The position numbers were made by a program, and so were the translations under genes. From Luidia sarsii (taxonomy: Eukaryota; Echinodermata; Asteroidea; Paxillosida; Luidiidae): a stretch of DNA of 64,000 nucleotides. Positions 26,801 through 40,800 of the stretch are shown piece after piece. The notes under the pieces are model-generated. The model saw nothing but the letters and a program-made list of their open reading frames with translations, searched no databases and had not been told where the DNA came from. The stretch's first letter is position 1. Each line of letters opens with the position of its first letter. Location of the stretch: assembly GCA_949987565.1 (NCBI GenBank), contig OX465110.1, forward strand, positions 15,044,290 to 15,108,289, in the 5' to 3' direction.

Positions 26801-28785
26801 AGGGCAATCGACCAGTATCAAGAAATCTCAAATCGGACACTTGATTATGAAATTATAGTCATGCAAAGAGAACTTACTTCCATCAGCGAGTCAACTTGTG
26901 TTGTATGGGCAGTAGCACATTACAGTCGGCGGAGAGAATCTGGAAAGAAAAACAGACTTTGCGAGTTAATATATCCTTCAATATTGTTATGATGGAGCTA
27001 AAACTTGGCCTCCAGTGAGGCCTTGGAAAAGGCAATCGACCAGGATCAAGAAATCTCAAATCGGACATTTGATTATGAAATTATAATCAGGCAAAGAGAA
27101 CTTACTTCCATCAGCGAGGAAACTTGTGTTGTATGGGCAGTAGCACATTACAGTCGGAGGAGAGAATCTGGAAAGAAAAACAGACTTTGCAAGTTAATAT
27201 CTCCTTTAATATTATTATGATGGAGCTAAAACTTGGCCTCCAGTGAGGCCTTGGAAAAGGCAATCGACCAGGATCAAGAAATCTCAAATCGGACATTTGA
27301 TGATGAAATTATAGTCATGCAAAGAGAACTTACTTCCATCAGCCAGGCAACTTGTGTTGTATGGGCAGTAGCACATTACAGTCGGCGGAGAGAATCTGGA
27401 AAGAAAAACAGACTTTGCAAGTTAATATCTCCTTCAATATTGTTATGATGGAGCTAAAACTTGGCCTCCAGTGAGGCCTTGGAAAAAGCAATCGACCAGG
27501 ATCAAGAAATCTCAAATCGGACATTTGATGATGAAATTATAGTCATGCAAAGAGAATTTACTTCCATAAGCGAGGCAACTTGTGTTGTATGGGCAGTAGC
27601 ACATTACAGTCGGCGGAGAGAATCTGGAACGAAAAACAGACTTTGCGAGTTAATATCTCCTTCAATATCACTATGATGAAGCTGAAAGTTTGCAAGTTAA
27701 AAGGCCTTGGAAAAGGCAATCGACCAGTATCAAGAAATCTCAAATCGGACATTTGATTATGAAATTATAATCAGGCAAAGAGAACTTACTTCCATCAGCG
27801 AGGCAACTTGTGTTGTATGGGCAGTAGCACATTACAGTCGGAGGAGAGAATCTGGAAAGAAAAACAGACTTTGCAAGTTAATATCTCCTTTAATATTATT
27901 ATGATGGAGCTAAAACTTGGCCTCCAGTGAGGCCTTGGAAAAGGCAATCGACCAGGATCAAGAAATCTCAAATCGGACATTTGATGATGAAATTATAGTC
28001 ATGCAAAGAGAACTTACTTCCATCAGCCAGGCAACTTGTGTTGTATGGGCAGTAGCACATTACAGTCGGCGGAGAGAATCTGGAAAGAAAAACAGACTTT
28101 GCGAGTTAATATCTCCTTCAATATTGTTATGATGGAGCTAAAACTTGGCCTCCAGTGAGGCCTTGGAAAAAGCAATCGACCAGGATCAAGAAATCTCAAA
28201 TCGGACATTTGATGATGAAATTATAGTCATGCAAAGAGAATTTACTTCCATAAGCGAGGCAACTTGTGTTGTATGGGCAGTAGCACATTACAGTCGGCGG
28301 AGAGAATCTGGAACGAAAAACAGACTTTGCGAGTTAATATCTCCTTCAATATCACTATGATGAAGCTGAAAGTTTGCAAGTTAAAAGGCCTTGGAAAAGG
28401 CAATCGACCAGTATCAAGAAATCTCAAATCGGACATTTGATTATGAAATTATAATCAGGCAAAGAGAACTTACTTCCATCAGCGAGGCAACTTGTGTTGT
28501 ATGGGCAGTAGCACATTACAGTCGGAGGAGAGAATCTGGAAAGAAAAACACACTTTGCCAGTTAATATCTCCTTTAATATTATTATGATGGAGCTAAAAC
28601 TTGGCCTCCAGTGAGGCCTTGGAAAAGGCAATCGACCAGGATCATGAAATTTCAAATCGGACATTTAATGATGAAAATATAGTCATGCAAAGAGAACTTA
28701 CTTCCATCAGCGAGGCAACTTGTGTTGTATGGGCAGTAGCACATTACAGTCGGTGGAGAGAATCTGGAAAGAAAAACAGACTTTG
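23840..28785 (+). repeat. Perfect ten-unit period (2280 bp)
   Basis: From about 23,840 to 26,505 the sequence matches the sequence 2280 bases downstream at every position I compared, line by line. This includes private markers such as TGTCGTATGG with GTAGCGCAATAC (24391/26671) and AAATCTGAAATCGG (24316/26596). The match starts after the junction difference near 23,821/26,101. It ends at GCGAG/GCAAG near 28,787. Absence of any difference over about 2.66 kb implies a very recent duplication, ongoing conversion, or an assembly effect. Confidence 0.88.
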
Positions 28786-28839
28786 CAAGTTAATATCTCC
28801 TTCAATATTGTTATGATGGAGCTAAAACTTGGCCACCAG

Positions 28840-31800
28840 TGAGGCCTTGGAAAAGGCAATCGACCAGTATCAATAAATCTGAAATCGGACATTTGATTAT
28901 GAAATTATAATCAGGCAAAGAGAACTTACTTCCATCAGCGAGGCAACTTGTGTTGTATGGGCAGTAGCACAATACAGTCGGCGGAGAGAATCTGGAACGA
29001 AAAACAGACTTTGCGAGTTAATATCCCCTTCAATATCACAATGATGAAGCTGAAACTAGGCAAATTAAAAGGCCTTGGAAAGGGCAATCGACCAGTATCA
29101 AGAAATCTCAAATCGGACACTTGATTATGAAATTATAGTCATGCAAAGAGAACTTACTTCCATTAGCGAGTCAACTTGTGTTGTATGGGCAGTAGCACAT
29201 TACAGTCGGCGGAGAGAATCTGGAAAGAAAAACAGACTTTGCGAGTTAATATATCCTTCAATATTGTTATGATGGAGCTAAAACTTGGCCTCCAGTGAGG
29301 CCTTGGAAAAGGCAATCGACCAGGATCAAGAAATCTCAAATCGGACATTTGATTATGAAATTATAATCAGGCAAAGAGAACTTACTTCCATCAGCGAGGC
29401 AACTTGTGTTGTATGGGCAGTAGCACATTACAGTCGGAGGAGAGAATCTGGAAAGAAAAACAGACTTTGCAAGTTAATATCTCCTTTAATATTATTATGA
29501 TGGAGCTAAAACTTGGCCTCCAGTGAGGCCTTGGAAAAGGCAATCGACCAGGATCAAGAAATCTCAAATCGGACATTTGATGATGAAATTATAGTCATGC
29601 AAAGAGAACTTACTTCCATCAGCCAGGCAACTTGTGTTGTATGGGCAGTAGCACATTACAGTCGGCGGAGAGAATCTGGAACGAAAAACAGACTTTGCGA
29701 GTTAATATCTCCTTCAATATCACTATGATGAATCTGAAACTTGGCAATGTAAAAGGCCTTGGAAAGGGCAATCGACCAGTATCAAGAAATCTCAAATCGG
29801 ACATTTGATTATGAAATTATAATCAGGCAAAGAGAACTTACTTCCATCAGCGAGGCAACTTGTGTTGTGTGGGCAGTAGCACATTACAGTCGGAGGAGAG
29901 AATCTGGAAAGAAAAACAGACTTTGCAAGTTAATATCTCCTTTAATATTATTATGATGGAGCTAAGACTTGGCCTCCAGTGAGGCCTTGGAAAAGGCAAT
30001 CGACCAGGATCATGAAATCTCAAATCGGACATTTAATGATGAAAATATAGTCATGCAAAGAGAACTTACTTCCATCAGCGAGGCAACTTGTGTTGTATGG
30101 GCAGTAGCACATTACAGTCGGTGGAGAGAATCTGGAAAGAAAAACAGACTTTGCGAGTTAATATCTCCTTCAATATTGTTATGATGGAGCTAAAACTTGG
30201 CCTTCAGTGAGGCCTTGGAAAAGTTAATCGACCAGTATCAATAAATCTCAAATCGGACATTTGATTATGAAATTATAATCAGGCAAAGAGAACTTACTTC
30301 CATCAGCGAGGCAACTTGTGTTGTATGGGCAGTAGCACAATACAGTTGGCGGAGAGAATCTGGAACGAAAAACAGACTTTGCGAGTTAATATCTCCTTCA
30401 ATATTACAATGATGAAGCTGAAACTTGGCAAGTTAAAAGGCCTTGGAAAAGGCAATCGACCAGTATCAAGAAATCTCAAATCGGACATTTGATTATGAAA
30501 TTATAATCAGGCAAAGAGAACTTACTTCCATCAGCGAGGCAACTTGTGTTGTATGGGCAGTAGCACATTACAGTCGGAGGAGTGAATCTGGAAAAAAAAA
30601 CAGACTTTGCAAGTTAATATCTCCTTTAATATTATTATGATGGAGCTAAAACTTGGCCTCCAGTGAGGCCTTGGAAAAGGCAATCGACCAGGATCATGAA
30701 ATCTCAAATCGGACATTTAATGATGAAAATATAGTCATGCAAAGAGAACTTACTTCCATCAGCGAGGCAACTTGTGTTGTATGAGCAGTAGCACATTACA
30801 GTCGGTGGAGAGAATCTGGAAAGAAAAACAGACTTTGCGAGTTAATATCTCCTTCAATATCACTATGATGAAGCTGAAACTTGGCAATGTAAAAGGCCTT
30901 GGAAAGGGCAATCGACCAGTATCAAGAAATCTCAAATCGGACATTTGATGATGAAATTATAATCATGCAAAGAGAACTTACTTCAATCAGCGATGCAACT
31001 TGTGTTGTATGGGCAGTAGCAAATTACAGTCAAAGGAGAGAATCTGGAAAGAAAAACAGACTTTGCAAGTTAATATCTCCTTTAATATTGTTATGATGGA
31101 GCTAAAACTTGGCCTCCAGTGAGGCCTTGGAAAGGGCAATCGACCAGTATCAATAAATCTCAAATCGGACATTTGATGATGAATTTATAATCAGGCAAAG
31201 AGAACTTAATTCCACCAGCGAGGCAACTTGTGTTGTATGGGCAGTAGCACATTACAGTCGGCGGAGAGAATCTGGAAAGAAAAACAGACTTTGCGAGTTG
31301 ATATATCCTTCAATATTGTTATGATGGAGCTGAAACTTGGCAAATTAAAAGGCCTTGGAAATTGCAATCGACCAGTATCAATAAATCTCAAATCGGACAC
31401 TTGATTATGAAATTATAGTCATGCAAAGAGAACTTACTTCCATCAGCGAGGCAACTTGTGTTGTATGGGCAGTAGCACATTACAGTCGGCGGAGAGAATC
31501 TGGAAAGAAAAACAGACTTTGCGAGTTAATATCTCCTTCAATATTGTTATGATGGAGCTAACACTTGGCCTCCAGTGAGGCCTTGGAAAAAGCAATCGAC
31601 CAGGATCAAGAAATCTCAAATCGGACATTTGATGATGAAATTATAGTCATGCAAAGAGAACTTACTTCCATAAGCGAGGCAACTTGTGTTGTATGGGCAG
31701 TAGCACATATCAGTCGGCGGAGAGAATCTGGAACGAAAAACAGACTTTGCGAGTTAATATCTCCTTCAATATCACTATGATGAAGCTGAAACTTGGCAAG

Positions 31801-34800
31801 TTAAAAGGCCTTGGAAAGGGCAATCGACCAGTATCAAGAAATCTCAAATCGGACATTTGATTATGAAATTATAATCAGGCAAAGAGAACTTACTTCCATC
31901 AGCGAGGCAACTTGTGTTGTATGGGCAGTAGCACATTACAGTCGGAGGAGAGAATCTGGAAAGAAAAACAGACTTTGCAAGTTAATATCTCCTTTAATAT
32001 TATTATGATGGAGCTAAAACTTGGCCTCCAGTGAGGCCTTGGAAAAGGCAATCGACCAGTATCAATAAATCTGAAATCGGACATTTGATTATGAAATTAT
32101 AATCAGGCAAAGAGAACTTACTTCCATCAGCGAGGCAACTTGTGTTGTATGGGCAGTAGCACAATACAGTCGGCGGAGAGAATCTGGAACGAAAAACAGA
32201 CTTTGCGAGTTAATATCCCCTTCAATATCACAATGATGAAGCTGAAACTAGGCAAATTAAAAGGCCTTGGAAAGGGCAATCGACCAGTATCAAGAAATCT
32301 CAAATCGGACACTTGATTATGAAATTATAGTCATGCAAAGAGAACTTACTTCCATTAGCGAGTCAACTTGTGTTGTATGGGCAGTAGCACATTACAGTCG
32401 GCGGAGAGAATCTGGAAAGAAAAACAGACTTTGCGAGTTAATATATCCTTCAATATTGTTATGATGGAGCTAAAACTTGGCCTCCAGTGAGGCCTTGGAA
32501 AAGGCAATCGACCAGGATCAAGAAATCTCAAATCGGACATTTGATTATGAAATTATAATCAGGCAAAGAGAACTTACTTCCATCAGCGAGGCAACTTGTG
32601 TTGTATGGGCAGTAGCACATTACAGTCGGAGGAGAGAATCTGGAAAGAAAAACAGACTTTGCAAGTTAATATCTCCTTTAATATTATTATGATGGAGCTA
32701 AAACTTGGCCTCCAGTGAGGCCTTGGAAAAGGCAATCGACCAGGATCAAGAAATCTCAAATCGGACATTTGATGATGAAATTATAGTCATGCAAAGAGAA
32801 CTTACTTCCATCAGCCAGGCAACTTGTGTTGTATGGGCAGTAGCACATTACAGTCGGCGGAGAGAATCTGGAACGAAAAACAGACTTTGCGAGTTAATAT
32901 CTCCTTCAATATCACTATGATGAATCTGAAACTTGGCAATGTAAAAGGCCTTGGAAAGGGCAATCGACCAGTATCAAGAAATCTCAAATCGGACATTTGA
33001 TTATGAAATTATAATCAGGCAAAGAGAACTTACTTCCATCAGCGAGGCAACTTGTGTTGTGTGGGCAGTAGCACATTACAGTCGGAGGAGAGAATCTGGA
33101 AAGAAAAACAGACTTTGCAAGTTAATATCTCCTTTAATATTATTATGATGGAGCTAAGACTTGGCCTCCAGTGAGGCCTTGGAAAAGGCAATCGACCAGG
33201 ATCATGAAATCTCAAATCGGACATTTAATGATGAAAATATAGTCATGCAAAGAGAACTTACTTCCATCAGCGAGGCAACTTGTGTTGTATGGGCAGTAGC
33301 ACATTACAGTCGGTGGAGAGAATCTGGAAAGAAAAACAGACTTTGCGAGTTAATATCTCCTTCAATATTGTTATGATGGAGCTAAAACTTGGCCTTCAGT
33401 GAGGCCTTGGAAAAGTTAATCGACCAGTATCAATAAATCTCAAATCGGACATTTGATTATGAAATTATAATCAGGCAAAGAGAACTTACTTCCATCAGCG
33501 AGGCAACTTGTGTTGTATGGGCAGTAGCACAATACAGTTGGCGGAGAGAATCTGGAACGAAAAACAGACTTTGCGAGTTAATATCTCCTTCAATATTACA
33601 ATGATGAAGCTGAAACTTGGCAAGTTAAAAGGCCTTGGAAAAGGCAATCGACCAGTATCAAGAAATCTCAAATCGGACATTTGATTATGAAATTATAATC
33701 AGGCAAAGAGAACTTACTTCCATCAGCGAGGCAACTTGTGTTGTATGGGCAGTAGCACATTACAGTCGGAGGAGTGAATCTGGAAAAAAAAACAGACTTT
33801 GCAAGTTAATATCTCCTTTAATATTATTATGATGGAGCTAAAACTTGGCCTCCAGTGAGGCCTTGGAAAAGGCAATCGACCAGGATCATGAAATCTCAAA
33901 TCGGACATTTAATGATGAAAATATAGTCATGCAAAGAGAACTTACTTCCATCAGCGAGGCAACTTGTGTTGTATGAGCAGTAGCACATTACAGTCGGTGG
34001 AGAGAATCTGGAAAGAAAAACAGACTTTGCGAGTTAATATCTCCTTCAATATCACTATGATGAAGCTGAAACTTGGCAATGTAAAAGGCCTTGGAAAGGG
34101 CAATCGACCAGTATCAAGAAATCTCAAATCGGACATTTGATGATGAAATTATAATCATGCAAAGAGAACTTACTTCAATCAGCGATGCAACTTGTGTTGT
34201 ATGGGCAGTAGCAAATTACAGTCGAAGGAGAGAATCTGGAAAGAAAAACAGACTTTGCAAGTTAATATCTCCTTTAATATTGTTATGATGGAGCTAAAAC
34301 TTGGCCTCCAGTGAGGCCTTGGAAAGGGCAATCGACCAGTATCAATAAATCTCAAATCGGACATTTGATGATGAATTTATAATCAGGCAAAGAGAACTTA
34401 ATTCCACCAGCGAGGCAACTTGTGTTGTATGGGCAGTAGCACATTACAGTCGGCGGAGAGAATCTGGAAAGAAAAACAGACTTTGCGAGTTGATATATCC
34501 TTCAATATTGTTATGATGGAGCTGAAACTTGGCAAATTAAAAGGCCTTGGAAATTGCAATCGACCAGTATCAAGAAATCTCAAATCGGACACTTGATTAT
34601 GAAATTATAGTCATGCAAAGAGAACTTACTTCCATCAGCGAGGCAACTTGTGTTGTATGGGCAGTAGCACATTACAGTCGGCGGAGAGAATCTGGAAAGA
34701 AAAACAGACTTTGCGAGTTAATATCTCCTTCAATATTGTTATGATGGAGCTAACACTTGGCCTCCAGTGAGGCCTTGGAAAAAGCAATCGACCAGGATCA

Positions 34801-35240
34801 AGAAATCTCAAATCGGACATTTGATGATGAAATTATAGTCATGCAAAGAGAACTTACTTCCATAAGCGAGGCAACTTGTGTTGTATGGGCAGTAGCACAT
34901 ATCAGTCGGCGGAGAGAATCTGGAACGAAAAACAGACTTTGCGAGTTAATATCTCCTTCAATATCACTATGATGAAGCTGAAACTTGGCAAGTTAAAAGG
35001 CCTTGGAAAGGGCAATCGACCAGTATCAAGAAATCTCAAATCGGACATTTGATTATGAAATTATAATCAGGCAAAGAGAACTTACTTCCATCAGCGAGGC
35101 AACTTGTGTTGTATGGGCAGTAGCACATTACAGTCGGAGGAGAGAATCTGGAAAGAAAAACAGACTTTGCAAGTTAATATCTCCTTTAATATTATTATGA
35201 TGGAGCTAAAACTTGGCCTCCAGTGAGGCCTTGGAAAAGG
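28840..35240 (+). repeat. Near-identical fourteen-unit tandem duplication (3192 bp)
   Basis: Copy 1 (about 28.84-32.04 kb) and copy 2 (about 32.03-35.24 kb) share many private changes. These include ATATCCCCTTC, GAGCTAAGACTTGG, GGCCTTCAG with AAAAGTTAATC, CAGTTGGCGG, CAATATTACAATG, GGAGGAGTGAATC, GTATGAGCAG, GATGAATTTATAATC, GAGTTGATATATCC, GCTAACACTTGG and CACATATCAGTCGG. I noticed only two differences: CAGTCAAAGG/CAGTCGAAGG (31031/34223) and CAATAAATC/CAAGAAATC (31381/34573). Copy 2 is joined to copy 1 inside a stretch of shared unit sequence, as expected for unequal crossing-over. Confidence 0.88.
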
Positions 35241-36250
35241 CAATCGACCAGGATCAAGAAATCTCAAATCGGACATTTGATGATGAAATTATAGTCATGC
35301 AAAGAGAACTTACTTCCATCAGCGAGGCAACTTGTGTTGTATGGGCAGTAGCACATTACAGTCGGCGGAGAGAATCTGGAACGAAAAACAGACTTTGCGA
35401 GTTAATATCTCCTTCAATATCACTATTATGAATCTGAAACTTGGCAATGTAAAAGGCCTTGGAAAGGGCAATCGACCAGTATCAAGAAATCTCAAATCGG
35501 ACATTTGATTATGAAATTATAATCAGGCAAAGAGAACTTACTTCCATCAGCGAGGCAACTTGTGTTGTATGGGCAGTAGCACATTACAGTCGGAGGAGAG
35601 AATCTGGAAAGAAAAACAGACTTTGCAAGTTAATATCTCCTTTAATATTATTATGATGGAGCTAAGACTTGGCCTCCAGTGAGGCCTTGGAAAAGGCAAT
35701 CGACCAGGATCATGAAATCTCAAATCGGACATTTAATGATGAAAATATAGTCATGCAAAGAGAACTTACTTCCATCAGCGAGGCAACTTGTGTTGTATGA
35801 GCAGTAGCACATTACAGTCGGTGGAGAGAATCTGGAAAGAAAAACAGACTTTGCGAGTTAATATCTCCTTCAATATCACTATGATGAAGCTGAAACTTGG
35901 CAATGTAAAAGGCCTTGGAAAGGGCAATCGACCAGTATCAAAAAATCTCAAATCGGACATTTGATGATGAAATTATAATCATGCAAAGAGAACTTACTTC
36001 AATCAGCGATGCAACTTGTGTTCTATGGGCAGTAGCAAATTACAGTCGAAGGAGAGAATCTGGAAAGAAAAACAGACTTTGCAAGTTAATATCTCCTTTA
36101 ATATTGTTATGATGGAGCTAAAACTTGGCCTCCAGTGAGGCCTTGGAAAGGGCAATCGACCAGTATCAATAAATCTCAAATCGGACATTTGATGATGAAT
36201 TTATAATCAGGCAAAGAGAACTTAATTCCACCAGCGAGGCAACTTGTGTT
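33950..36250 (+). repeat. Eight-unit duplication (1824 bp period)
   Basis: The segment of about 33.95-34.42 kb recurs at about 35.77-36.25 kb. Shared markers are GTATGAGCAG (33973/35797), the GCAATGTAAAAGG junction, AGCGATGCAAC, AAATTACAGTCGAAGG, GATGAATTTATAATC and CCACCAGCG. The right copy adds AAAAAATCTC (35940) and TGTTCTATGGG (36020). The event overlaps both the 3192-bp and 2052-bp periods. Confidence 0.72.
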
Positions 36251-37850
36251 GTATGGGCAGTAGCACATTACAGTCGGCGGAGAGAATCTGGAACGAAAAA
36301 CAGACTTTGCGAGTTAATATCTCCTTCAATATCACAATGATGAAGCTGAAACTGGGCAAGTTAAAAGGCCTTGGAAAAGGCAATCGACCAGTATCAAGAA
36401 ATCTCAAATCGGACATTTGATGATAAAATTATAATCATGCAAAGAGAACTTACTTCCATCAGCGAGGCAATTTGTGTTGTATGGGCAGTAGCACATTACA
36501 GTCGGCGGAGAGAATCTGGAAAGAAAAACAGACTTTGCGAGTTGATATATCCTTCAATATTGTTATGATGGAGCTGAAACTTGGCAAATTAAAAGGCCTT
36601 GGAAATTGCAATCGACCAGTATCAAGAAATCTCAAATCGGACACTTGATTATGAAATTATAGTCATGCAAAGAGAACTTACTTCCATCAGCGAGGCAACT
36701 TGTGTTGTATGGGCAGTAGCACATTACAGTCGGCGGAGAGAATCTGGAAAGAAAAACAGACTTTGCGAGTTAATATCTCCTTCAATATTGTTATGATGGA
36801 GCTAACACTTGGCCTCCAGTGAGGCCTTGGAAAAAGCAATCGACCAGGATCAAGAAATCTCAAATCGGACATTTGATTATGAAATTATAGTCATGCAAAG
36901 AGAACTTACTTCCATAAGCGAGGCAACTTGTGTTGTATGGGCAGTAGCACATATCAGTCGGCGGAGAGAATCTGGAACGAAAAACAGACTTTGCGAGTTA
37001 ATATCTCCTTCAATATCACTATGATGAAGCTGAAACTTGGCAAGTTAAAAGGCCTTGGAAAGGGCAATCGACCAGTATCAAGAAATCTCAAATCGGACAT
37101 TTGATTATGAAATTATAATCAGGCAAAGAGAACTTACTTTCATCAGCGAGGCAACTTGTGTTGTATGGGCAGTAGCACATTACAGTCGGAGGAGAGAATC
37201 TGGAAAGAAAAACAGACTTTGCAAGTTAATATCTCCTTTAATATTGTTATGATGGAGCTAAAACTTGGCCTCCAGTGAGGCCTTGGAAAAGGCAATCGAC
37301 CAGGATCAAGAAATCTCAAATCGGACATTTGATGATGAAATTATAGTCATGCAAAGAGAACTTACTTCCATCAGCGAGGCAACTTGTGTTGTATGGGCAG
37401 TAGCACATTACAGTCGGCGGAGAGAATCTGGAACGAAAAACAGACTTTGCGAGTTAATATCTCCTTCAATATCACTATTATGAATCTGAAACTTGGCAAT
37501 GTAAAAGGCCTTGGAAAGGGCAATCGACCAGTATCAAGAAATCTCAAATCGGACATTTGATTATGAAATTATAATCAGGCAAAGAGAACTTACTTCCATC
37601 AGCGAGGCAACTTGTGTTGTATGGGCAGTAGCACATTACAGTCGGAGGAGAGAATCTGGAAAGAAAAACAGACTTTGCAAGTTAATATCTCCTTTAATAT
37701 TATTATGATGGAGCTAAGACTTGGCCTCCAGTGAGGCCTTGGAAAAGGCAATCGACCAGGATCATGAAATCTCAAATCGGACATTTAATGATGAAAATAT
37801 AGTCATGCAAAGAGAACTTACTTCCATCAGCGAGGCAACTTGTGTTGTAT
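34440..37850 (+). repeat. Nine-unit duplication (2052 bp period)
   Basis: About 34.44-35.79 kb recurs at 36.49-37.85 kb. Shared markers are GAGTTGATATATCC (34490/36542), GGAAATTGC, GCTAACACTTGG, CACATATCAGTCGG, CACTATTATGAATCTG (35422/37474) and GAGCTAAGACTTGG. Differences include GATGAT/GATTAT near 34826/36878 and TTATTATG/TTGTTATG near 35195/37247. Confidence 0.75.
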
Positions 37851-40800
37851 GGGCAGTAGCACATTACAGTCGGTGGAGAGAATCTGGAAAGAAAAACAGA
37901 CTTTGCGAGTTAATATCTCCTTCAATATTGTTATGATGGAGCTAAAACTTGGCCTCCAGTGAGGCCTTGGAAAAGGCAATCGACCAGTATCAATAAATCT
38001 CAAATCGGACATTTGATTATGAAATTATAATCAGGCAAAGAGAACTTACTTCCATCAGCGAGGCAACTTGTGTTGTATGGGCAGTAGCACAATACAGTCG
38101 GCGGAGAGAATCTGGAACGAAAAACAGACTTTGCGAGTTAATATCTCCTTCAATATTAAATTGATGAAGCTGAAACTTGGCAAGTTAAAAGGCCTTGGAA
38201 AAGGCAATCGACCAGTATCAAGAAATCTCAAATCGGACATTTGATTATGAAATTATAATCAGGCAAAGAGAACTTACTTCCATCAGCGAGGCAACTTGTG
38301 TTGTATGGGCAGTAGCACATTACAGTCGGAGGAAAGAATCTGGAAAGAAAAACAGACTTTGCAAGTTAATATCTCCTTTAATATTATTATGATGGAGCTA
38401 AAACTTGGCCTCCAGTGAGGCCTTGGAAAAGGCAATCGACCAGGATCATGAAATCTCAAATCGGACATTTAATGATGAAAATATAGTCATGCAAAGAGAA
38501 CTTACTTCCATCAGCGATGCAACTTGTGTTGTATGGGCAGTAGCAAATTACAGTCGGAGGAGAGAATCTGGAAAGAAAAACAGACTTTGCAAGTTAATAT
38601 CTCCTTTAATATTATTATGATGGAGCTAAAACTTGGCCTACAGTGAGGCCTTGGAAAAGGCAATCGACCAGGATCATGAAATCTCAAATCGGACATTTAA
38701 TGATGAAAATATAGTCATGCAAAGAGAACTTACTTCCATCAGCGATGCAACTTGTGTTGTATGGGCAGTAGCACATTACAGTCGGTGGAGAGAATCTGGA
38801 AAGAAAAACAGACTTTGCGAGTTAATATCTCCTTCAATATCACTATGATGAAGCTGAAACTTGGCAAATTAAAAGGCCTTGGAAAAGGCAATCGACCTGG
38901 ATCATGAAATCTCAAATCGGACATTTGATGATGAAATTATAATCATGCAAAGAGAACTTACTTCCATCAGCGAGGCAACTTGTGTTGTATGGGCAGTAGC
39001 AAATTACAGTCGGCGGAGAGAATCTGGAAAGAAAAACAGACTTTGCAAGTTAATATCTCCTTCAATATTGTTATGATGGAGCTAAAACTTGGCCTCCAGT
39101 GAGGCCTTGGAAAGGGCAATCGACCAGTATCAATAAATCTCAAATCGGACATTTGATTATGAAATTATAATCAGGCAAAGAGAACTTACTTCCATCAGCG
39201 AGGCAACTTGTGTTGTATGGGCAGTAGCACACTACAGTCGGCGGAGAGAATCTGAAACGAAAAACAGACTTTGCGAGTTAATATATCCTTCAATATTGTT
39301 ATGATGGAGCTAAAACTTGGCCTCCAGTGAGGCCTTGGAAAAGGCAATCGACTAGGATCAAGAAATCTCAAATCGGACATTTGATGATGAAATTATAGTC
39401 ATGCAAAGAGAACTTACTTCCATCAGCGAGGCAACTTGTGTTGTATGGGCAGTAGCACATTACAGTCGGAGGAGAGAATCTGGAAAGAAAAACAGACTTT
39501 GCAAGTTAATATCTCCTTTAATATTGTTATGATGGAGCTAAAACTTGGCCTCCAGTGAGGCCTTGGAAAAGGCAATCGACCAGGATCAAGAAATCTCAAA
39601 TCGGACATTTGATGATGAAATTATAGTCATGCAAAGAGAACTTACTTCCATCAGCGAGGCAACTTGTGTTGTATGGGCAGTAGCACATTACAGTCGGCGG
39701 AGAGAATCTGGAACGAAAAACAGACTTTGCGAGTTAATATCTCCTTCAATATCACTATTATGAATCTGAAACTTGGCAATGTAAAAGGCCTTGGAAAGGG
39801 CAATCGACCAGTATCAAGAAATCTCAAATCGGACATTTGATTATGAAATTATAATCAGGCAAAGAGAACTTACTTCCATCAGCGAGGCAACTTGTGTTGT
39901 ATGGGCAGTAGCACATTACAGTCGGAGGAGAGAATCTGGAAAGAAAAACAGACTTTGCAAGTTAATATCTCCTTTAATATTATTATGATGGAGCTAAGAC
40001 TTGGCCTCCAGTGAGGCCTTGGAAAAGGCAATCGACCAGGATCATGAAATCTCAAATCGGACATTTAATGATGAAAATATAGTCATGCAAAGAGAACTTA
40101 CTTCCATCAGCGAGGCAACTTGTGTTGTATGGGCAGTAGCACATTACAGTCGGTGGAGAGAATCTGGAAAGAAAAACAGACTTTGCGAGTTAATATCTCC
40201 TTCAATATTGTTATGATGGAGCTAAAACTTGGCCTCCAGTGAGGCCTTGGAAAAGGCAATCGACCAGTATCAATAAATCTCAAATCGGACATTTGATTAT
40301 GAAATTATAATCAGGCAAAGAGAACTTACTTCCATCAGCGAGGCAACTTGTGTTGTATGGGCAGTAGCACAATACAGTCGGCGGAGAGAATCTGGAACGA
40401 AAAACAGACTTTGCGAGTTAATATCTCCTTCAATATTAAATTGATGAAGCTGAAACTTGGCAAGTTAAAAGGCCTTGGAAAAGGGAATCGACCAGTATCA
40501 AGAAATCTCAAATCGGACATTTGATTATGAAATTATAATCAGGCAAAGAGAACTTACTTCCATCAGCGAGGCAACTTGTGTTGTATGGGCAGTAGCACAT
40601 TACAGTCGGAGGAAAGAATCTGGAAAGAAAAACAGACTTTGCAAGTTAATATCTCCTTTAATATTATTATGATGGAGCTAAAACTTGGCCTCCAGTGAGG
40701 CCTTGGAAAAGGCAATCGACCAGGATCATGAAATCTCAAATCGGACATTTAATGATGAAAATATAGTCATGCAAAGAGAACTTACTTCCATCAGCGATGC

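Noticed and set aside
23840..28785. Treating the perfect duplication as proven assembly error
   Set aside because: Identity over about 2.7 kb is suspicious but equally expected from recent unequal exchange in a satellite. Without reads the two cannot be separated.
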